Positions 15,610 to 24,236 of a stretch of DNA of 38,427 nucleotides are shown here, piece by piece. Source of the DNA: Lachnospiraceae bacterium (GTDB lineage: Bacteria; Bacillota; Clostridia; Lachnospirales; Anaerotignaceae); assembly GCA_019422065.1 (NCBI GenBank), contig JAHZEA010000006.1, positions 44,709 through 83,135 of the forward strand. The letters run 5' to 3'. Below the pieces are notes generated by a model. That model was not told the DNA's origin and made no database searches. It was given only the letters and a program-made list of their open reading frames with translations. Position numbers and translations under genes: made by a program. How positions within the stretch are numbered: position 1 is the first letter of the stretch; every line of letters begins with the position of its first letter.

Positions 15610-15618
15610 TGTTATAAT
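15610..15618 (+). promoter_or_regulatory. Extended -10 promoter for murA-ftsQ-DUF881
   Basis: TG (15610-15611), one base, and a perfect TATAAT (15613-15618) lie 3 bases after the trmD stop. No good -35 is seen. The predicted start near 15625 leaves a leader of about 25 bases. Confidence 0.45.
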
Positions 15619-15649
15619 AGTAGTAAACATGTATCCGGGATATGATTAA

Positions 15650-16903
15650 ATGGGCAGATATATTGTTTACGGCGGTAAAAAGCTTTTTGGCATTACCGAT
15701 ATTCACGGCAGTAAAAACGCCGCTCTTCCTGTTTTGTGCGGGTGTATTATTAATTCAGGGCTGAATGTTATTCATAACTGCCCAAAAATAACCGATGTTT
15801 TTAATACCTGCCATATATTGGAAAAAGCCGGCTGTAAAATTAAATGGGATGGCTCTACAGTTATAGTAGACTCATCTGAAGCGCGGTTTATTGTAATTGA
15901 TGATGAGTTAACAGGCAGAATGCGTTCTTCTATAATATTTATGGGTGCTTTTTGCGGCAGGTTTAAAAAAGCAGTTGTATCAAAGCCGGGCGGATGCAGA
16001 ATAGGCAAAAGACCCCTCGATATTCATATTGAGGCTTTAGAACAAATGGGAGTTGTTATAACAGAAGGCCTAAACTGCTTTTCATGCAGTGCATCATCAA
16101 TGAAGCCGTGTGAGATTAACTTAAGGTTTCCGAGTGTTGGAGCTACGGAAAATATAATGCTGGCGGCAGCTTGTGCGAAAGGTGAAACAATAATTAGAAA
16201 TGCGGCATGCGAGCCGGAGATTGAATGCTTAGCTGAGTTTTTAACTTCTATCGGTGCTAAAACAGTTTGCGAAAACGGTAAAATAACTGTTTGCGGAACA
16301 GATGAGTTTAATGATACTGAATACAAAATTATACCTGACAGAATAGAAGCCGGAACTTATATAGCGGCCTGCGGATGTGTAGGAGGAGAAATTTTTTTAA
16401 AAAACGCAAATGTTGCGCATATGAAAAAAGTTATTGATGTTTTTGGAAATATAGGATGCAAAATATCGTTTTGCGACGGCGGAATTTATGTAAAGTCGTC
16501 GGGAAAAGATATTATGCCGCAAAATGTGAAAACAGGTGTCTATCCGTATTTCCCTACCGACATGCAGCCGCAGCTTATGAGTGTATTGACATTGGCACAA
16601 GGAACAAGTATTATTAATGAGTCAGTGTTTGAAAACAGGTTTAACCATGCCCTTGAGCTAAATAAAATGGGTGCTGATATAGAGATAGAAGGTTCTGTAG
16701 CCACAATTAAAGGAGTCACGAAACTTGAAGCAAGAGAGCTTACAGCTTTTGATTTACGCGCGGGAGCAGGACTTATAATAGCAGCTCTTGCATGCAGCGG
16801 AATGTCAGTTGTAAACGGAGCGGAATATATAAAAAGAGGTTATGAAGCCATAGATAAAAGTTTTTCTGATTTAGGTGTTAATGTTAGGTATGAAAGCAGG
16901 TGA
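15650..16903 (+). CDS. murA: UDP-N-acetylglucosamine 1-carboxyvinyltransferase
   Basis: MurA transfers enolpyruvate from PEP to UDP-GlcNAc, the first committed step of peptidoglycan synthesis, and is the fosfomycin target. The 417-residue protein has the KNAALP motif with Lys22 and the catalytic cysteine Cys116 in KPGGCRIGKRPLDIH, so it is predicted fosfomycin-sensitive. FPTDMQPQ, NRFNH and the DLRAGAGL block near the C-terminus fit. Firmicutes often carry two copies (MurA and MurZ); which one this is cannot be told from one sequence. The ribosome binding site before ATG 15650 is weak (CGGGA). It overlaps or abuts ftsQ downstream. Confidence 0.93.
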   Translation: MGRYIVYGGKKLFGITDIHGSKNAALPVLCGCIINSGLNVIHNCPKITDVFNTCHILEKAGCKIKWDGSTVIVDSSEARFIVIDDELTGRMRSSIIFMGAFCGRFKKAVVSKPGGCRIGKRPLDIHIEALEQMGVVITEGLNCFSCSASSMKPCEINLRFPSVGATENIMLAAACAKGETIIRNAACEPEIECLAEFLTSIGAKTVCENGKITVCGTDEFNDTEYKIIPDRIEAGTYIAACGCVGGEIFLKNANVAHMKKVIDVFGNIGCKISFCDGGIYVKSSGKDIMPQNVKTGVYPYFPTDMQPQLMSVLTLAQGTSIINESVFENRFNHALELNKMGADIEIEGSVATIKGVTKLEARELTAFDLRAGAGLIIAALACSGMSVVNGAEYIKRGYEAIDKSFSDLGVNVRYESR

Positions 16904-16908
16904 CTGCT

Positions 16909-17679
16909 ATGAGTAAAAACAAACATGAAGACGGCATTGAAAATAAGCATGTAAAAAAAAGAAAAAGAAAGCCTTTGAATACTAAAAAGGCAGCAGTGAT
17001 TTTATGTGTGCTTTTGTGTGCCGTGCTTTTTATGCTTTCGCCGGTATTTGCTATAAGAAATATAGAAATTACAACAATGGATAAGTACTCAAAAGATGAG
17101 CTATGTACTATGCTTAATTTAAAAACCGGTAAAAATATGTTTCTCTTTAACAGGTTTGCGGCTTCTAAAATTCTTAAAAATAACCATTATATAGAGGATT
17201 ACGATATATCGTATAAATTTCCTGACACAATTAAGATTGATATTACAGAAAGAAAAGTCAGAGGGTATGTGCCTTATATGGGTTCATACCTATACATAGA
17301 TGAGTACGGCCGTGTTTTGGAAATCAACAGTCAAATGTCATCTGCACTTCCTGTTGTTTATGGTCTTAAGTTTGACACATTCGTTCTGGGAGATAAAATA
17401 AACGCTGAGAACAAAGAAGCTTTTGATATAATGGTTACAATAGCGCAGCTTATGAATAAATATGAGCTTTTGGATATTGTAGTTAAAATTGATGTAAGTG
17501 ATGTAAATAAAGTAATCGCTTATGTAAATAATATAGAGGTTAATTTGGGCGATATGTCAAACGGTGACCAAAAAATACGTACTATGGCTGAAGTGGTAAA
17601 AAATCTTGGCCCTAATGACAGAGGCGTTCTTGACTTAAGCGACTTATCAAAGCCAATTGTGTTTAAGTACCTTACATGA
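16909..17679 (+). CDS. divIB: Divisome protein FtsQ/DivIB
   Basis: FtsQ/DivIB is a bitopic divisome protein that works with FtsL and DivIC to control septal wall synthesis. With the chosen ATG at 16909 (AGGTGA at 16898-16903) the protein is 256 residues. A basic cytoplasmic tail covers 1-26, a membrane segment 27-46, and the POTRA domain about 48-118 (FAIRNIEI, then DTIKIDITERKVRGYVPYMGSYLYIDEYGRVLE), followed by the beta domain. A GTG nine bases earlier is in frame but overlaps the murA stop. The gene order murA-divIB-DUF881 before ftsZ resembles the Firmicute division and wall cluster. Confidence 0.92.
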   Translation: MSKNKHEDGIENKHVKKRKRKPLNTKKAAVILCVLLCAVLFMLSPVFAIRNIEITTMDKYSKDELCTMLNLKTGKNMFLFNRFAASKILKNNHYIEDYDISYKFPDTIKIDITERKVRGYVPYMGSYLYIDEYGRVLEINSQMSSALPVVYGLKFDTFVLGDKINAENKEAFDIMVTIAQLMNKYELLDIVVKIDVSDVNKVIAYVNNIEVNLGDMSNGDQKIRTMAEVVKNLGPNDRGVLDLSDLSKPIVFKYLT

Positions 17680-17695
17680 TGGGAGATGTAGTTTT

Positions 17696-18421
17696 TTGAT
17701 AAAGTTTAAACGTGATATTGTTATAGCCTCTGCTGTATGCGTATGTGTTGGATTTTTGTCATGCGCTGCATTGGTACTGGCCTATACTAAAATAAATGAG
17801 GCTCAGACAGACAATATCAATAATTTAACACAGCTCTTAAAAAGCGCTGATGATAAAAACAAGGAATTAATGGATGAAATTGAGCTTAAAAACAAAATGG
17901 TTTCTGACTATGAAGACGCGGTATCTAAAGATGACGCGGCTCTTAAATTAATGAAAGAAGAACTTGAAGAAACAAGAAAAGCTTCCGGCGAAACGGAGCT
18001 GAAGGGAAAAGGTGTTGTTGTAACTGTAAATGACAGTAAAGCTGATGCTACAGGTGCAGCTTCTGCATCTTTTGTTATTCATGATGAGGACTTGCTTTTG
18101 TTTGTAAATGAGTTAAACAGCGCCGGAGCAGAAGCGATATCTATAAATGGCCAAAGGATAACTTCGCGAAGCTCAATTAAATGCGCAGGCTCTATTATAA
18201 ATGTAAACGGTGTAAGGATTTCGGCACCGTTTGTAATTAAGGCAATAGGCGACCCAGAGGTTCTTGAGTCGGCTCTTAGGTTTAAAGGCGGAGTTATAGA
18301 CTCGCTTTTGCCTTGGGGTTTTTCCATTGATGTAAGTCAGGAAGAAGAGATAGTAATTGAGCCTTATACCCAGTCTTTTACATATCAGTATGCTTCCGAA
18401 ACGGAAAGCGGAGAGGAATAA
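17696..18421 (+). CDS. DUF881 family membrane-anchored protein
   Basis: This 241-residue protein has one membrane segment at about 9-29, a charged coiled coil at 33-98, and an extracytoplasmic DUF881 domain at about 103-230. That domain includes GKGVVVTVND, the LLLFVNELNSAGAEAISINGQR block and LPWGFSIDV. It belongs with Bacillus YlxW/YlxX, found between divIB and the ftsA/ftsZ region. The molecular function of DUF881 is not established. Start TTG 17696 is preferred: GGGAG (17681-17685) lies upstream, while the earlier TTG at 17657 is inside divIB with no ribosome binding site. ftsA is absent here. Confidence 0.88.
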   Translation: MIKFKRDIVIASAVCVCVGFLSCAALVLAYTKINEAQTDNINNLTQLLKSADDKNKELMDEIELKNKMVSDYEDAVSKDDAALKLMKEELEETRKASGETELKGKGVVVTVNDSKADATGAASASFVIHDEDLLLFVNELNSAGAEAISINGQRITSRSSIKCAGSIINVNGVRISAPFVIKAIGDPEVLESALRFKGGVIDSLLPWGFSIDVSQEEEIVIEPYTQSFTYQYASETESGEE

Positions 18422-18459
18422 TTTGATATTTATTGTATAAAACTTTTTATTTTTGTGAC

Positions 18460-18485
18460 ATTATGGGACTTTTTGGCACCATAAT
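18460..18485 (+). repeat. Hairpin-forming repeat after the DUF881 gene
   Basis: ATTATGG (18460-18466) and CCATAAT (18479-18485) form a 7-bp stem with a 12-base loop. The T-run that follows is delayed and mixed with A residues, so terminator action is uncertain. Confidence 0.35.
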
Positions 18486-18547
18486 AACAAAAAAATTTTT
18501 ATATTATAAGATTTTAGTTGAATTACGGTAAAAAAAAGGATAGAATA

Positions 18548-18553
18548 TATAAT
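18548..18553 (+). promoter_or_regulatory. Possible ftsZ -10 box
   Basis: A perfect TATAAT lies at 18548-18553, about 145 bases before the ftsZ start. Upstream candidates (TTACGG at 18523, spacer 19) are poor matches to a -35, so this is only a likely promoter position in a very A/T-rich leader. Confidence 0.35.
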
Positions 18554-18619
18554 GTAATTTTTGTGTTTTTAGGCAATTATCAAAATAAAGGTACTGTATG
18601 ATTATAGTATCGTTTTGAT

Positions 18620-18639
18620 TGATTTATACATATAAATCA
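18620..18639 (+). repeat. Perfect 9-bp inverted repeat upstream of ftsZ
   Basis: TGATTTATA (18620-18628) and TATAAATCA (18631-18639) are exact inverted copies separated by CA. The 20-base size and near-perfect dyad symmetry fit a site for a dimeric DNA-binding protein. It is 58 bases before the ftsZ start codon and has no T-run, so it is not a terminator. Confidence 0.55.
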
Positions 18640-18697
18640 GATTACATTAAATTAAAAAATAATTTCTTCTTTTAGAATATATGGGGAGGTAATGGCT

Positions 18698-19921
18698 GTG
18701 CTCGAATTTGTAAGCCAGGGCAATGCGGCAGTAATTAAAGTAGTAGGTGTCGGCGGCGGAGGGAATAATGCTGTTGACAGAATGATTGAAGATAATATGG
18801 ACGGAGTTGAATTTATAGCGGTAAATACAGATGTTCAGGATTTATCCAAGTCTAAAGCTCCGACAAAGATACAGATAGGTGAAAAGCTTACTAAAGGCCT
18901 CGGCGCAGGCGGAAATCCTGAAATTGGCGAAAAGTCAGCTGAAGAAACCAAAGAGGAAGTTTCAAAATCTTTAAGCGGCGCTGATATGGTATTTATTACA
19001 GCCGGTATGGGCGGCGGTACAGGTACTGGAGCTGCACCTAAAATAGCTGAAATTTCAAAATCAATGGGCATACTTACAGTTGCTGTTGTAACAAAGCCGT
19101 TTAATTTTGAAGGCAAGAAAAGAATGTCTAACGCTGAAAGAGGTTTAACTGAGCTTAGAAAGAATGTAGACACTCTTGTAATTATACCTAACCAAAGACT
19201 TCTTGCCATTATTGATAAAAAGACAAGCATTATAGACTCATTCAGAAAGGCTGATGAGATTTTAAGACAGGGTGTTCAGGGTATAGCAGACCTTATTTCT
19301 AAACCTGGTGTTATTAACCTCGACTTTGCCGATGTTAAAACAGTTATGTCTGGTAAAGGCGTGGCTCATATGGGTATTGGTCATGGTACAGGTGAAGATA
19401 AGGCAGAAATCGCTGTTAAAGCAGCTATACAGAGTCCACTTCTTGAAACAAAGATTAATGGCGCTAAGTATGTGCTTATTAACTTTGCCGGCGATGAGAA
19501 TCTTGGACTTCTTGAGGCAGATGAGGCAGCTAACCTTATTAAGGAAGCCATCGACCCGGATGCAGAAATTATATTCGGTACTACAATTAACGAAAACCTT
19601 AAAGATGAGGTTGTTGTTACAGTAATAGCTACAGGCTTTGAGGATGAAGAAAAGGGTCTTCCTCCAAAGAGCTTAAGAAGCGCTTTTGATTTTGCCGGAT
19701 CAGAAAGAAGTCTTAGGGACAGCTCTGGTTATGACAGGGCTCCAAGATATGATTATGGCCAAGACGCGCAAGGCAATCAGGAACAGGAAAATTCAACTTC
19801 TGAGTACAGACAGGAAGAGACTGCAAGAGAATCTGAAGCAGAAAAACCAAGAAGGTCTGTTTATAACTTTGAAGATGAGGGCGAAATACATATACCGTCT
19901 TTCCTTCGTAAAAAGTCATAA
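18698..19921 (+). CDS. ftsZ: Cell division protein FtsZ
   Basis: FtsZ is the tubulin-like GTPase that forms the division ring. The start is set at GTG 18698, not ATG 18692: GGAGG at 18685-18689 is 8 bases from the GTG but only 2 from the ATG, and the GTG start gives the MLEF opening typical of clostridial FtsZ. The protein then has 407 residues. GGGGNNAVDRMI is at about 18-29, the tubulin signature GGGTGTGAAP at about 105, and the T7 loop with NLDFADVK at about 207. A variable linker follows, and the C-terminal peptide IPSFLRKK that binds SepF and other partners. The gene is monocistronic: a 276-base leader precedes it and a terminator follows. FtsA is not encoded in this window, which suggests SepF may be the main anchor. 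Confidence 0.98.
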   Translation: MLEFVSQGNAAVIKVVGVGGGGNNAVDRMIEDNMDGVEFIAVNTDVQDLSKSKAPTKIQIGEKLTKGLGAGGNPEIGEKSAEETKEEVSKSLSGADMVFITAGMGGGTGTGAAPKIAEISKSMGILTVAVVTKPFNFEGKKRMSNAERGLTELRKNVDTLVIIPNQRLLAIIDKKTSIIDSFRKADEILRQGVQGIADLISKPGVINLDFADVKTVMSGKGVAHMGIGHGTGEDKAEIAVKAAIQSPLLETKINGAKYVLINFAGDENLGLLEADEAANLIKEAIDPDAEIIFGTTINENLKDEVVVTVIATGFEDEEKGLPPKSLRSAFDFAGSERSLRDSSGYDRAPRYDYGQDAQGNQEQENSTSEYRQEETARESEAEKPRRSVYNFEDEGEIHIPSFLRKKS

Positions 19922-19992
19922 TTATTAATGCGCACGGTTTTAATAAATAGAAAAATTTAATTTAAACCTGATTTATTTATATTCTAAAAGAG

Positions 19993-20026
19993 TAAGCGTG
20001 CTGATTAAACGGCACGCTTAAGTTTT
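19993..20026 (+). terminator. Terminator after ftsZ
   Basis: TAAGCGTGC (19993-20001) pairs perfectly with GCACGCTTA (20012-20020) around a 10-base loop, followed by AGTTTT. The T-run is short. Confidence 0.65.
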
Positions 20027-20047
20027 GTTAAACTTTAATAATATTAT

Positions 20048-20076
20048 TTTACAAAGTTTGTGTTTTAGTATATTAT
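20048..20076 (+). promoter_or_regulatory. Promoter for the surface-polymer operon
   Basis: TTTACA (20048-20053) and TATTAT (20071-20076) are spaced exactly 17 bases. A start near 20083 gives a leader of about 54 bases that contains a 7-bp hairpin just before the ribosome binding site. Confidence 0.6.
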
Positions 20077-20092
20077 ATTATCTAAAAAAGGC

Positions 20093-20113
20093 TTGGCAGC
20101 TTTAATCTGCCAA
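20093..20113 (+). repeat. Leader hairpin before murJ
   Basis: TTGGCAG (20093-20099) and CTGCCAA (20107-20113) form a perfect 7-bp stem with a 7-base loop, followed by TTTGTTT and then GGAGTGG. It could be a weak terminator or a structure that affects translation. Confidence 0.45.
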
Positions 20114-20136
20114 TTTGTTTGGAGTGGTTAATATAT

Positions 20137-21705
20137 ATGGAAAATGACAGCAAAAGCGCTGTTAAAGCAGCTGGCTTAATGATGGTTATAACTCTTATAG
20201 GCAAAATACTTGGCCTTGTAAGGGAAATGTTTTTAGCCGGCAATTTTTCAGTAGGTATGGAAGCCAGCGCCTTTGTGGCGGCAAGCCAAATACCGCGTAT
20301 ATTTTTTGATGTGGTATTTGCTTCGGCAATTTCTGCAAGTTTTATACCCGTTTTTAACGAGTATATGAAAAAGAAAGGGAAAAAAGAAGCATTCCTATTA
20401 TCAAGCAATTTTGTTACACTTATAGGCATATTAACAACTATTATTACTGTTTTAGGCATTATATTTGCTCCGTACCTTACAACTCTTTTTGCAAGAGGCT
20501 TTGATGAGCAGACGGCAGCTTTATGCACAACTCTTTTAAGAGTGCTTTTCCCGACTACAATATTTACAGGAATAGCATTCTCTTTTGTAGGTATACTTCA
20601 GTCGATGGACGAGTTTAATGTTCCTGCGGCTATGAGTATAGCCTCTAACTTGGTTATTATAATATACTTTGTATTTTTTAACGATAGGTTCGGAGTATAT
20701 GGCTTAACAATAGCCTTTCTTATAGGCTGGGCAATGCAGGCGCTTATACAGATTCCGTCTTTGATGAAAAAGGGGTATAAATATAAGTTTTATATCAACA
20801 TTAAAGACGAAGGCTTAAAAAAGATACTTGTTCTTATGCTTCCGGTTATGGTAGGAACATGGGTGCAGCCTATAAACCTTGCCATTAACACTAACTTTGC
20901 TTCGGGGCTTTTTGACGGCTCAGGTGTATCAGCTATTAATTATGCCAATACGGTGTATTCTATAATAGTAGGTGTTTTTGTACTTTCAATAGCAAATGTT
21001 ATTTTTCCAAGGCTTTCAAGAATGTCTATTGATAAAGACGGAGAAAGCTTCAGCAAAACAATAGCGAGCACACTGGAAGCTATGGCGTTTTTAATTATAC
21101 CTATGACATTAGGTCTTATGATATTAAGCGAGCCGGTTATAAAAATAATTTACCAGCGCGGCAAGTTTGACGATTTTGCAACTGAGATTACATCAAGGGC
21201 GCTGTTTTATTTCAGCCTTGGCATGCCGGGGTTTGGTGTTCAGAATATATTAAGCCGTGCTTTTTATGCAAAGCAAAAAGGAAAAATGCCTTTAATAAGC
21301 GGGTTAATATCAATAGCTGTTAATGTTATATTGTGTATAGCTTTAACTGACAGAATGGATGTAGGCGGATTAGCTATAGCCTCTGCTGTTTCCCAAACGG
21401 TAGCGGCGGTTATACTTTTTATTCCTATGCAGAAGGAGAGCAAAATAATAACAGGCTCATTTGTTAAGGAAATAATAAAGATGTGCATTTCGTCGGTGTT
21501 TATGGCTGTTACCGTAATTATAATTAGAAAATGGGTTGCTGGATTTTTGGATGACGGACTTATATCAAATATTATAATTGCTGCATGCTCTGTTATGTCA
21601 GGTATGATTATATACGGAGCTTGTGCCATAATTTTAAAGATTAACTCAATGCGCTTTTCTATTGGCATAGTATCTAAAATTTTAAAGAGAGGTGGTAATT
21701 CTTGA
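20137..21705 (+). CDS. murJ: MurJ/MviN-family lipid flippase
   Basis: This 522-residue polytopic membrane protein of the MOP superfamily matches MurJ (MviN), which flips lipid II across the membrane. The N-terminus shows GKILGLVREMFLAGNF, then the conserved AFVAASQIPRIFFDVVFASAISASFIPVF. About 14 hydrophobic segments follow, with the IIYQRGKFD loop in the middle. ATG 20137 is used because GGAGTGG (20121-20127) precedes it; a TTG at 20119 is in frame without a site. It heads an operon of wall-polymer genes rather than peptidoglycan genes, so its cargo could instead be an undecaprenyl-linked surface polymer. It overlaps the next gene by 4 bases. Confidence 0.88.
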   Translation: MENDSKSAVKAAGLMMVITLIGKILGLVREMFLAGNFSVGMEASAFVAASQIPRIFFDVVFASAISASFIPVFNEYMKKKGKKEAFLLSSNFVTLIGILTTIITVLGIIFAPYLTTLFARGFDEQTAALCTTLLRVLFPTTIFTGIAFSFVGILQSMDEFNVPAAMSIASNLVIIIYFVFFNDRFGVYGLTIAFLIGWAMQALIQIPSLMKKGYKYKFYINIKDEGLKKILVLMLPVMVGTWVQPINLAINTNFASGLFDGSGVSAINYANTVYSIIVGVFVLSIANVIFPRLSRMSIDKDGESFSKTIASTLEAMAFLIIPMTLGLMILSEPVIKIIYQRGKFDDFATEITSRALFYFSLGMPGFGVQNILSRAFYAKQKGKMPLISGLISIAVNVILCIALTDRMDVGGLAIASAVSQTVAAVILFIPMQKESKIITGSFVKEIIKMCISSVFMAVTVIIIRKWVAGFLDDGLISNIIIAACSVMSGMIIYGACAIILKINSMRFSIGIVSKILKRGGNS

Positions 21706-23114
21706 TAGAAAGCAGTATTATATATACTTTTTTATCAAAGATAGGTAATTTTTTGTTAGCCATGGTTCAAAACAGTGCCTTAGGGAGAATTTTCTTAACA
21801 CCTAACGAGAATATTTCGGAATCAAGAGGAAGCATATTTTTTAAGATATACAGACTTGTAAGGGGCATTTTATGGAAAATTTTCGACACACTTAAAATAA
21901 CAAAGCTTTTTGAGGGCAGTATATTTAAAATGGTGTTCCTGTGGGCTACGTTTGCCGTTGTTCTTGCACCTGTTGCACCTACAATGGTAATTATACTTTT
22001 TGCTTTGGCCGGCTTTGGGTCCCTTACGTTAAGGCTCTTGTGCAATCCAAAGGTAAAGCTTAGGTATTATCCTATTAATAAATATGTATACGCATTTGCG
22101 GCAGTGTATTTTATATCTATTTTTATATCAGTAGATGTTAAAGGCAGTCTTTATGGCGGTTTATTAACGGTATTGTTTATAATGTTTTATGCTGTTGTAA
22201 CAAACTGCATTAGAAAAAAAATACAGTTTAGGTCAATGCTGTTATTTATAGTAATTATAGGTGTTCTTGTTTCGTTTTACGGTTTTTATCAGTTCCTTAA
22301 CCAAAGCAAATTTGGCGGTGTTTGGGTAGATACTGATATGTTTGAGTCAATACAGTTTAGGGTTTACTCAACACTTGATAACCCTAACGTATTAGGTGAG
22401 TATTTCCTGCTTGTTATACCAACTGCTGTTGCATGCTTTTTTGTTACAAAGAACAACTTAATGCGTATTTTTTATTTCTTTGCAACTGCAGTTATGATGG
22501 TATGCCTTATACTTACTTACTCAAGAGGATGTTATATAGGAATTATAGTTGCCGCAGGAGTATTCCTTGTGCTTTTAGACAGAAGATTTATACTCCTTGG
22601 AGTAGTTGCTCTTTTATTAATGCCTTTTGTTCTGCCGGATACAATAGTAAACAGATTTATGAGTATAGGTAATATGGAAGACAGCTCAACATCATACAGA
22701 TTTTATATTTATATGGGAACTATACACATGCTTAATGATTACTGGCTTTCAGGTATAGGTCCGGGACAGAGCGCTTTTAATAAAGTTTACCCATATTATG
22801 GATATAACGGTATAAGTGCGCCACATGCACATAATACATTCCTTCAGGTAATGTGTGATACAGGAATAACAGGCATAATTTTGCTTTTAGCTGTTATTTA
22901 CCAGTTTTACAAACTGCTTTTCCGTTCTTATCTTGATACAAAGGACAAAGCTACTAAGCTCTTTACAATAGGCTTTATGTCATCCTTATCCGGATTTTTG
23001 GTACAGAGTTTATTTGATTACACATTCTATAATTACAGAGTAATGATTTTCTTCTGGATATATGTGGCTTTAGGAGCAGTTGCCACAAGTTATGCTTCAC
23101 TTAAGGAGGAGTAA
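21702..23114 (+). CDS. O-antigen ligase/polymerase-like membrane protein
   Basis: This is a 470-residue multi-pass membrane protein of the O-antigen ligase family (Wzy/WaaL-like). Typical features are the FYGFYQ segment, STLDNPNVLGEYFLL, LTYSRGCYIG, and a long extracytoplasmic loop with GIGPGQSAFNKVYP and HAHNTFLQV, where the conserved histidine of the active region lies. Such proteins join or polymerise undecaprenyl-linked glycans on the outer face of the membrane. In a Gram-positive operon with TagA and CsaB homologues, it may polymerise or attach a secondary wall polymer. It starts at TTG 21702 after GAGAGGTGG. Polymerase and ligase roles cannot be told apart from sequence. Confidence 0.85.
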   Translation: MIESSIIYTFLSKIGNFLLAMVQNSALGRIFLTPNENISESRGSIFFKIYRLVRGILWKIFDTLKITKLFEGSIFKMVFLWATFAVVLAPVAPTMVIILFALAGFGSLTLRLLCNPKVKLRYYPINKYVYAFAAVYFISIFISVDVKGSLYGGLLTVLFIMFYAVVTNCIRKKIQFRSMLLFIVIIGVLVSFYGFYQFLNQSKFGGVWVDTDMFESIQFRVYSTLDNPNVLGEYFLLVIPTAVACFFVTKNNLMRIFYFFATAVMMVCLILTYSRGCYIGIIVAAGVFLVLLDRRFILLGVVALLLMPFVLPDTIVNRFMSIGNMEDSSTSYRFYIYMGTIHMLNDYWLSGIGPGQSAFNKVYPYYGYNGISAPHAHNTFLQVMCDTGITGIILLLAVIYQFYKLLFRSYLDTKDKATKLFTIGFMSSLSGFLVQSLFDYTFYNYRVMIFFWIYVALGAVATSYASLKEE

Positions 23115-23116
23115 TT

Positions 23117-24235
23117 TTGATTAAGGTACTTAATATTATAAGCGACAGCAATATAGGCGGCGCTGGTAAGTGTGTGCTTAATTTTCTTAAATATTACGAC
23201 AGAAAAAAGTTTTCAGTTAAGGTTATAGTTCCTAGAGGCTCTCTTTTAAAGCCGGAAATAGAAAAGCTTAAAACCGATGTTATAGAAGTTGACGGCATTA
23301 CGGACAAGTCTTTTGATTTAAAGGCAGTTAAAAACTTAAAAAGGATAATAAAACGCCTTAAACCGGATATTGTTCATACTCATGGTACAATGAGCGGAAG
23401 AATAGCGGCTAAAATGTGCGGAGTAAAGATAATATATACAAGACATTCGGTTTTTCCGGTTAGTGAAAGAATAAAAAAAGGCTTAGGCCAAAAAGCCAAT
23501 AAGTTTGCCAATGAGTTTTTCTCTGACAGAATAATAGCTGTTGCAGAAGCTGCAAAAGAGAACCTGACAGACGGCGGAATTAACCCTGATAGAATAGATG
23601 TTATACTTAACGGTGTTGAACCCCTCAGTGAGGTTTCAGAGGAGAAAAAACAGGAAATACGTGCTCTTTACTCAATATCCCAAAACGATTTTGTTGTAGG
23701 TATATTAGCACGCCTTGAGCCGTATAAAGGACATATTTATGTTGTGGAAGCAGCCGAAATGCTTAAAGATAAAGGCATACCGGTTAAAGTGATTATAGCT
23801 GGAACAGGAAGCTGTGAAGAAGAGCTTAAAAACACAATTAAGGCTAAAAATTTAGAAGACACGGTAATTATGGCCGGTTTTGTAAATGATGTTCAGGGTC
23901 TTCTTTCTGTTATGGATGTACAGGTAAATGCGTCATACGGCACAGAGGCAACAAGCCTTTCACTTCTTGAGGGTATGAGCCTTGGTATACCGGCTGTTGT
24001 AAGTGATTTCGGCGGAAATCCGGGAGTTATAACTAATGGCGAAAACGGCTTTATATTCCCGCTTAAAAACTCTACAAAGTTAGCACTGCTTATACGTGAG
24101 CTTTATGAAGACACAAATGCATATAACTACATGAGCAAACGTGCTAAAGAAATTTTTAATGAAAAATTTACGGCGCAGATTTACGCACGTAATATAGAAA
24201 AAGAATATGAGAAAGTTTTAGAAGGGGGTAAATAA
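23117..24235 (+). CDS. GT4-family glycosyltransferase
   Basis: This 372-residue cytoplasmic protein is a GT-B fold retaining glycosyltransferase of family 4. The N-terminal half carries the acceptor-binding pattern (GGAGKCVLNFLKYYDR and HTHGTMSGRIAAK). The C-terminal half has the nucleotide-sugar site, with LARLEPYKGH, VIIAGTGSCEEEL and the E-x7-E motif region (LLEGMSLGIPAVVSDFGG). The sugar donor is not predictable. It starts at TTG 23117, seven bases after AAGGAGG, and follows the ligase-like gene by 2 bases. It is related at a distance to the N-terminal half of the fusion protein encoded at 25219. Confidence 0.9.
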   Translation: MIKVLNIISDSNIGGAGKCVLNFLKYYDRKKFSVKVIVPRGSLLKPEIEKLKTDVIEVDGITDKSFDLKAVKNLKRIIKRLKPDIVHTHGTMSGRIAAKMCGVKIIYTRHSVFPVSERIKKGLGQKANKFANEFFSDRIIAVAEAAKENLTDGGINPDRIDVILNGVEPLSEVSEEKKQEIRALYSISQNDFVVGILARLEPYKGHIYVVEAAEMLKDKGIPVKVIIAGTGSCEEELKNTIKAKNLEDTVIMAGFVNDVQGLLSVMDVQVNASYGTEATSLSLLEGMSLGIPAVVSDFGGNPGVITNGENGFIFPLKNSTKLALLIRELYEDTNAYNYMSKRAKEIFNEKFTAQIYARNIEKEYEKVLEGGK

Positions 24236-24236
24236 T

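Noticed and set aside
22433..22672. Plus-strand frame of 79 codons inside the ligase-like gene
   Set aside because: It is an out-of-frame shadow of a conserved membrane protein with no ribosome binding site.
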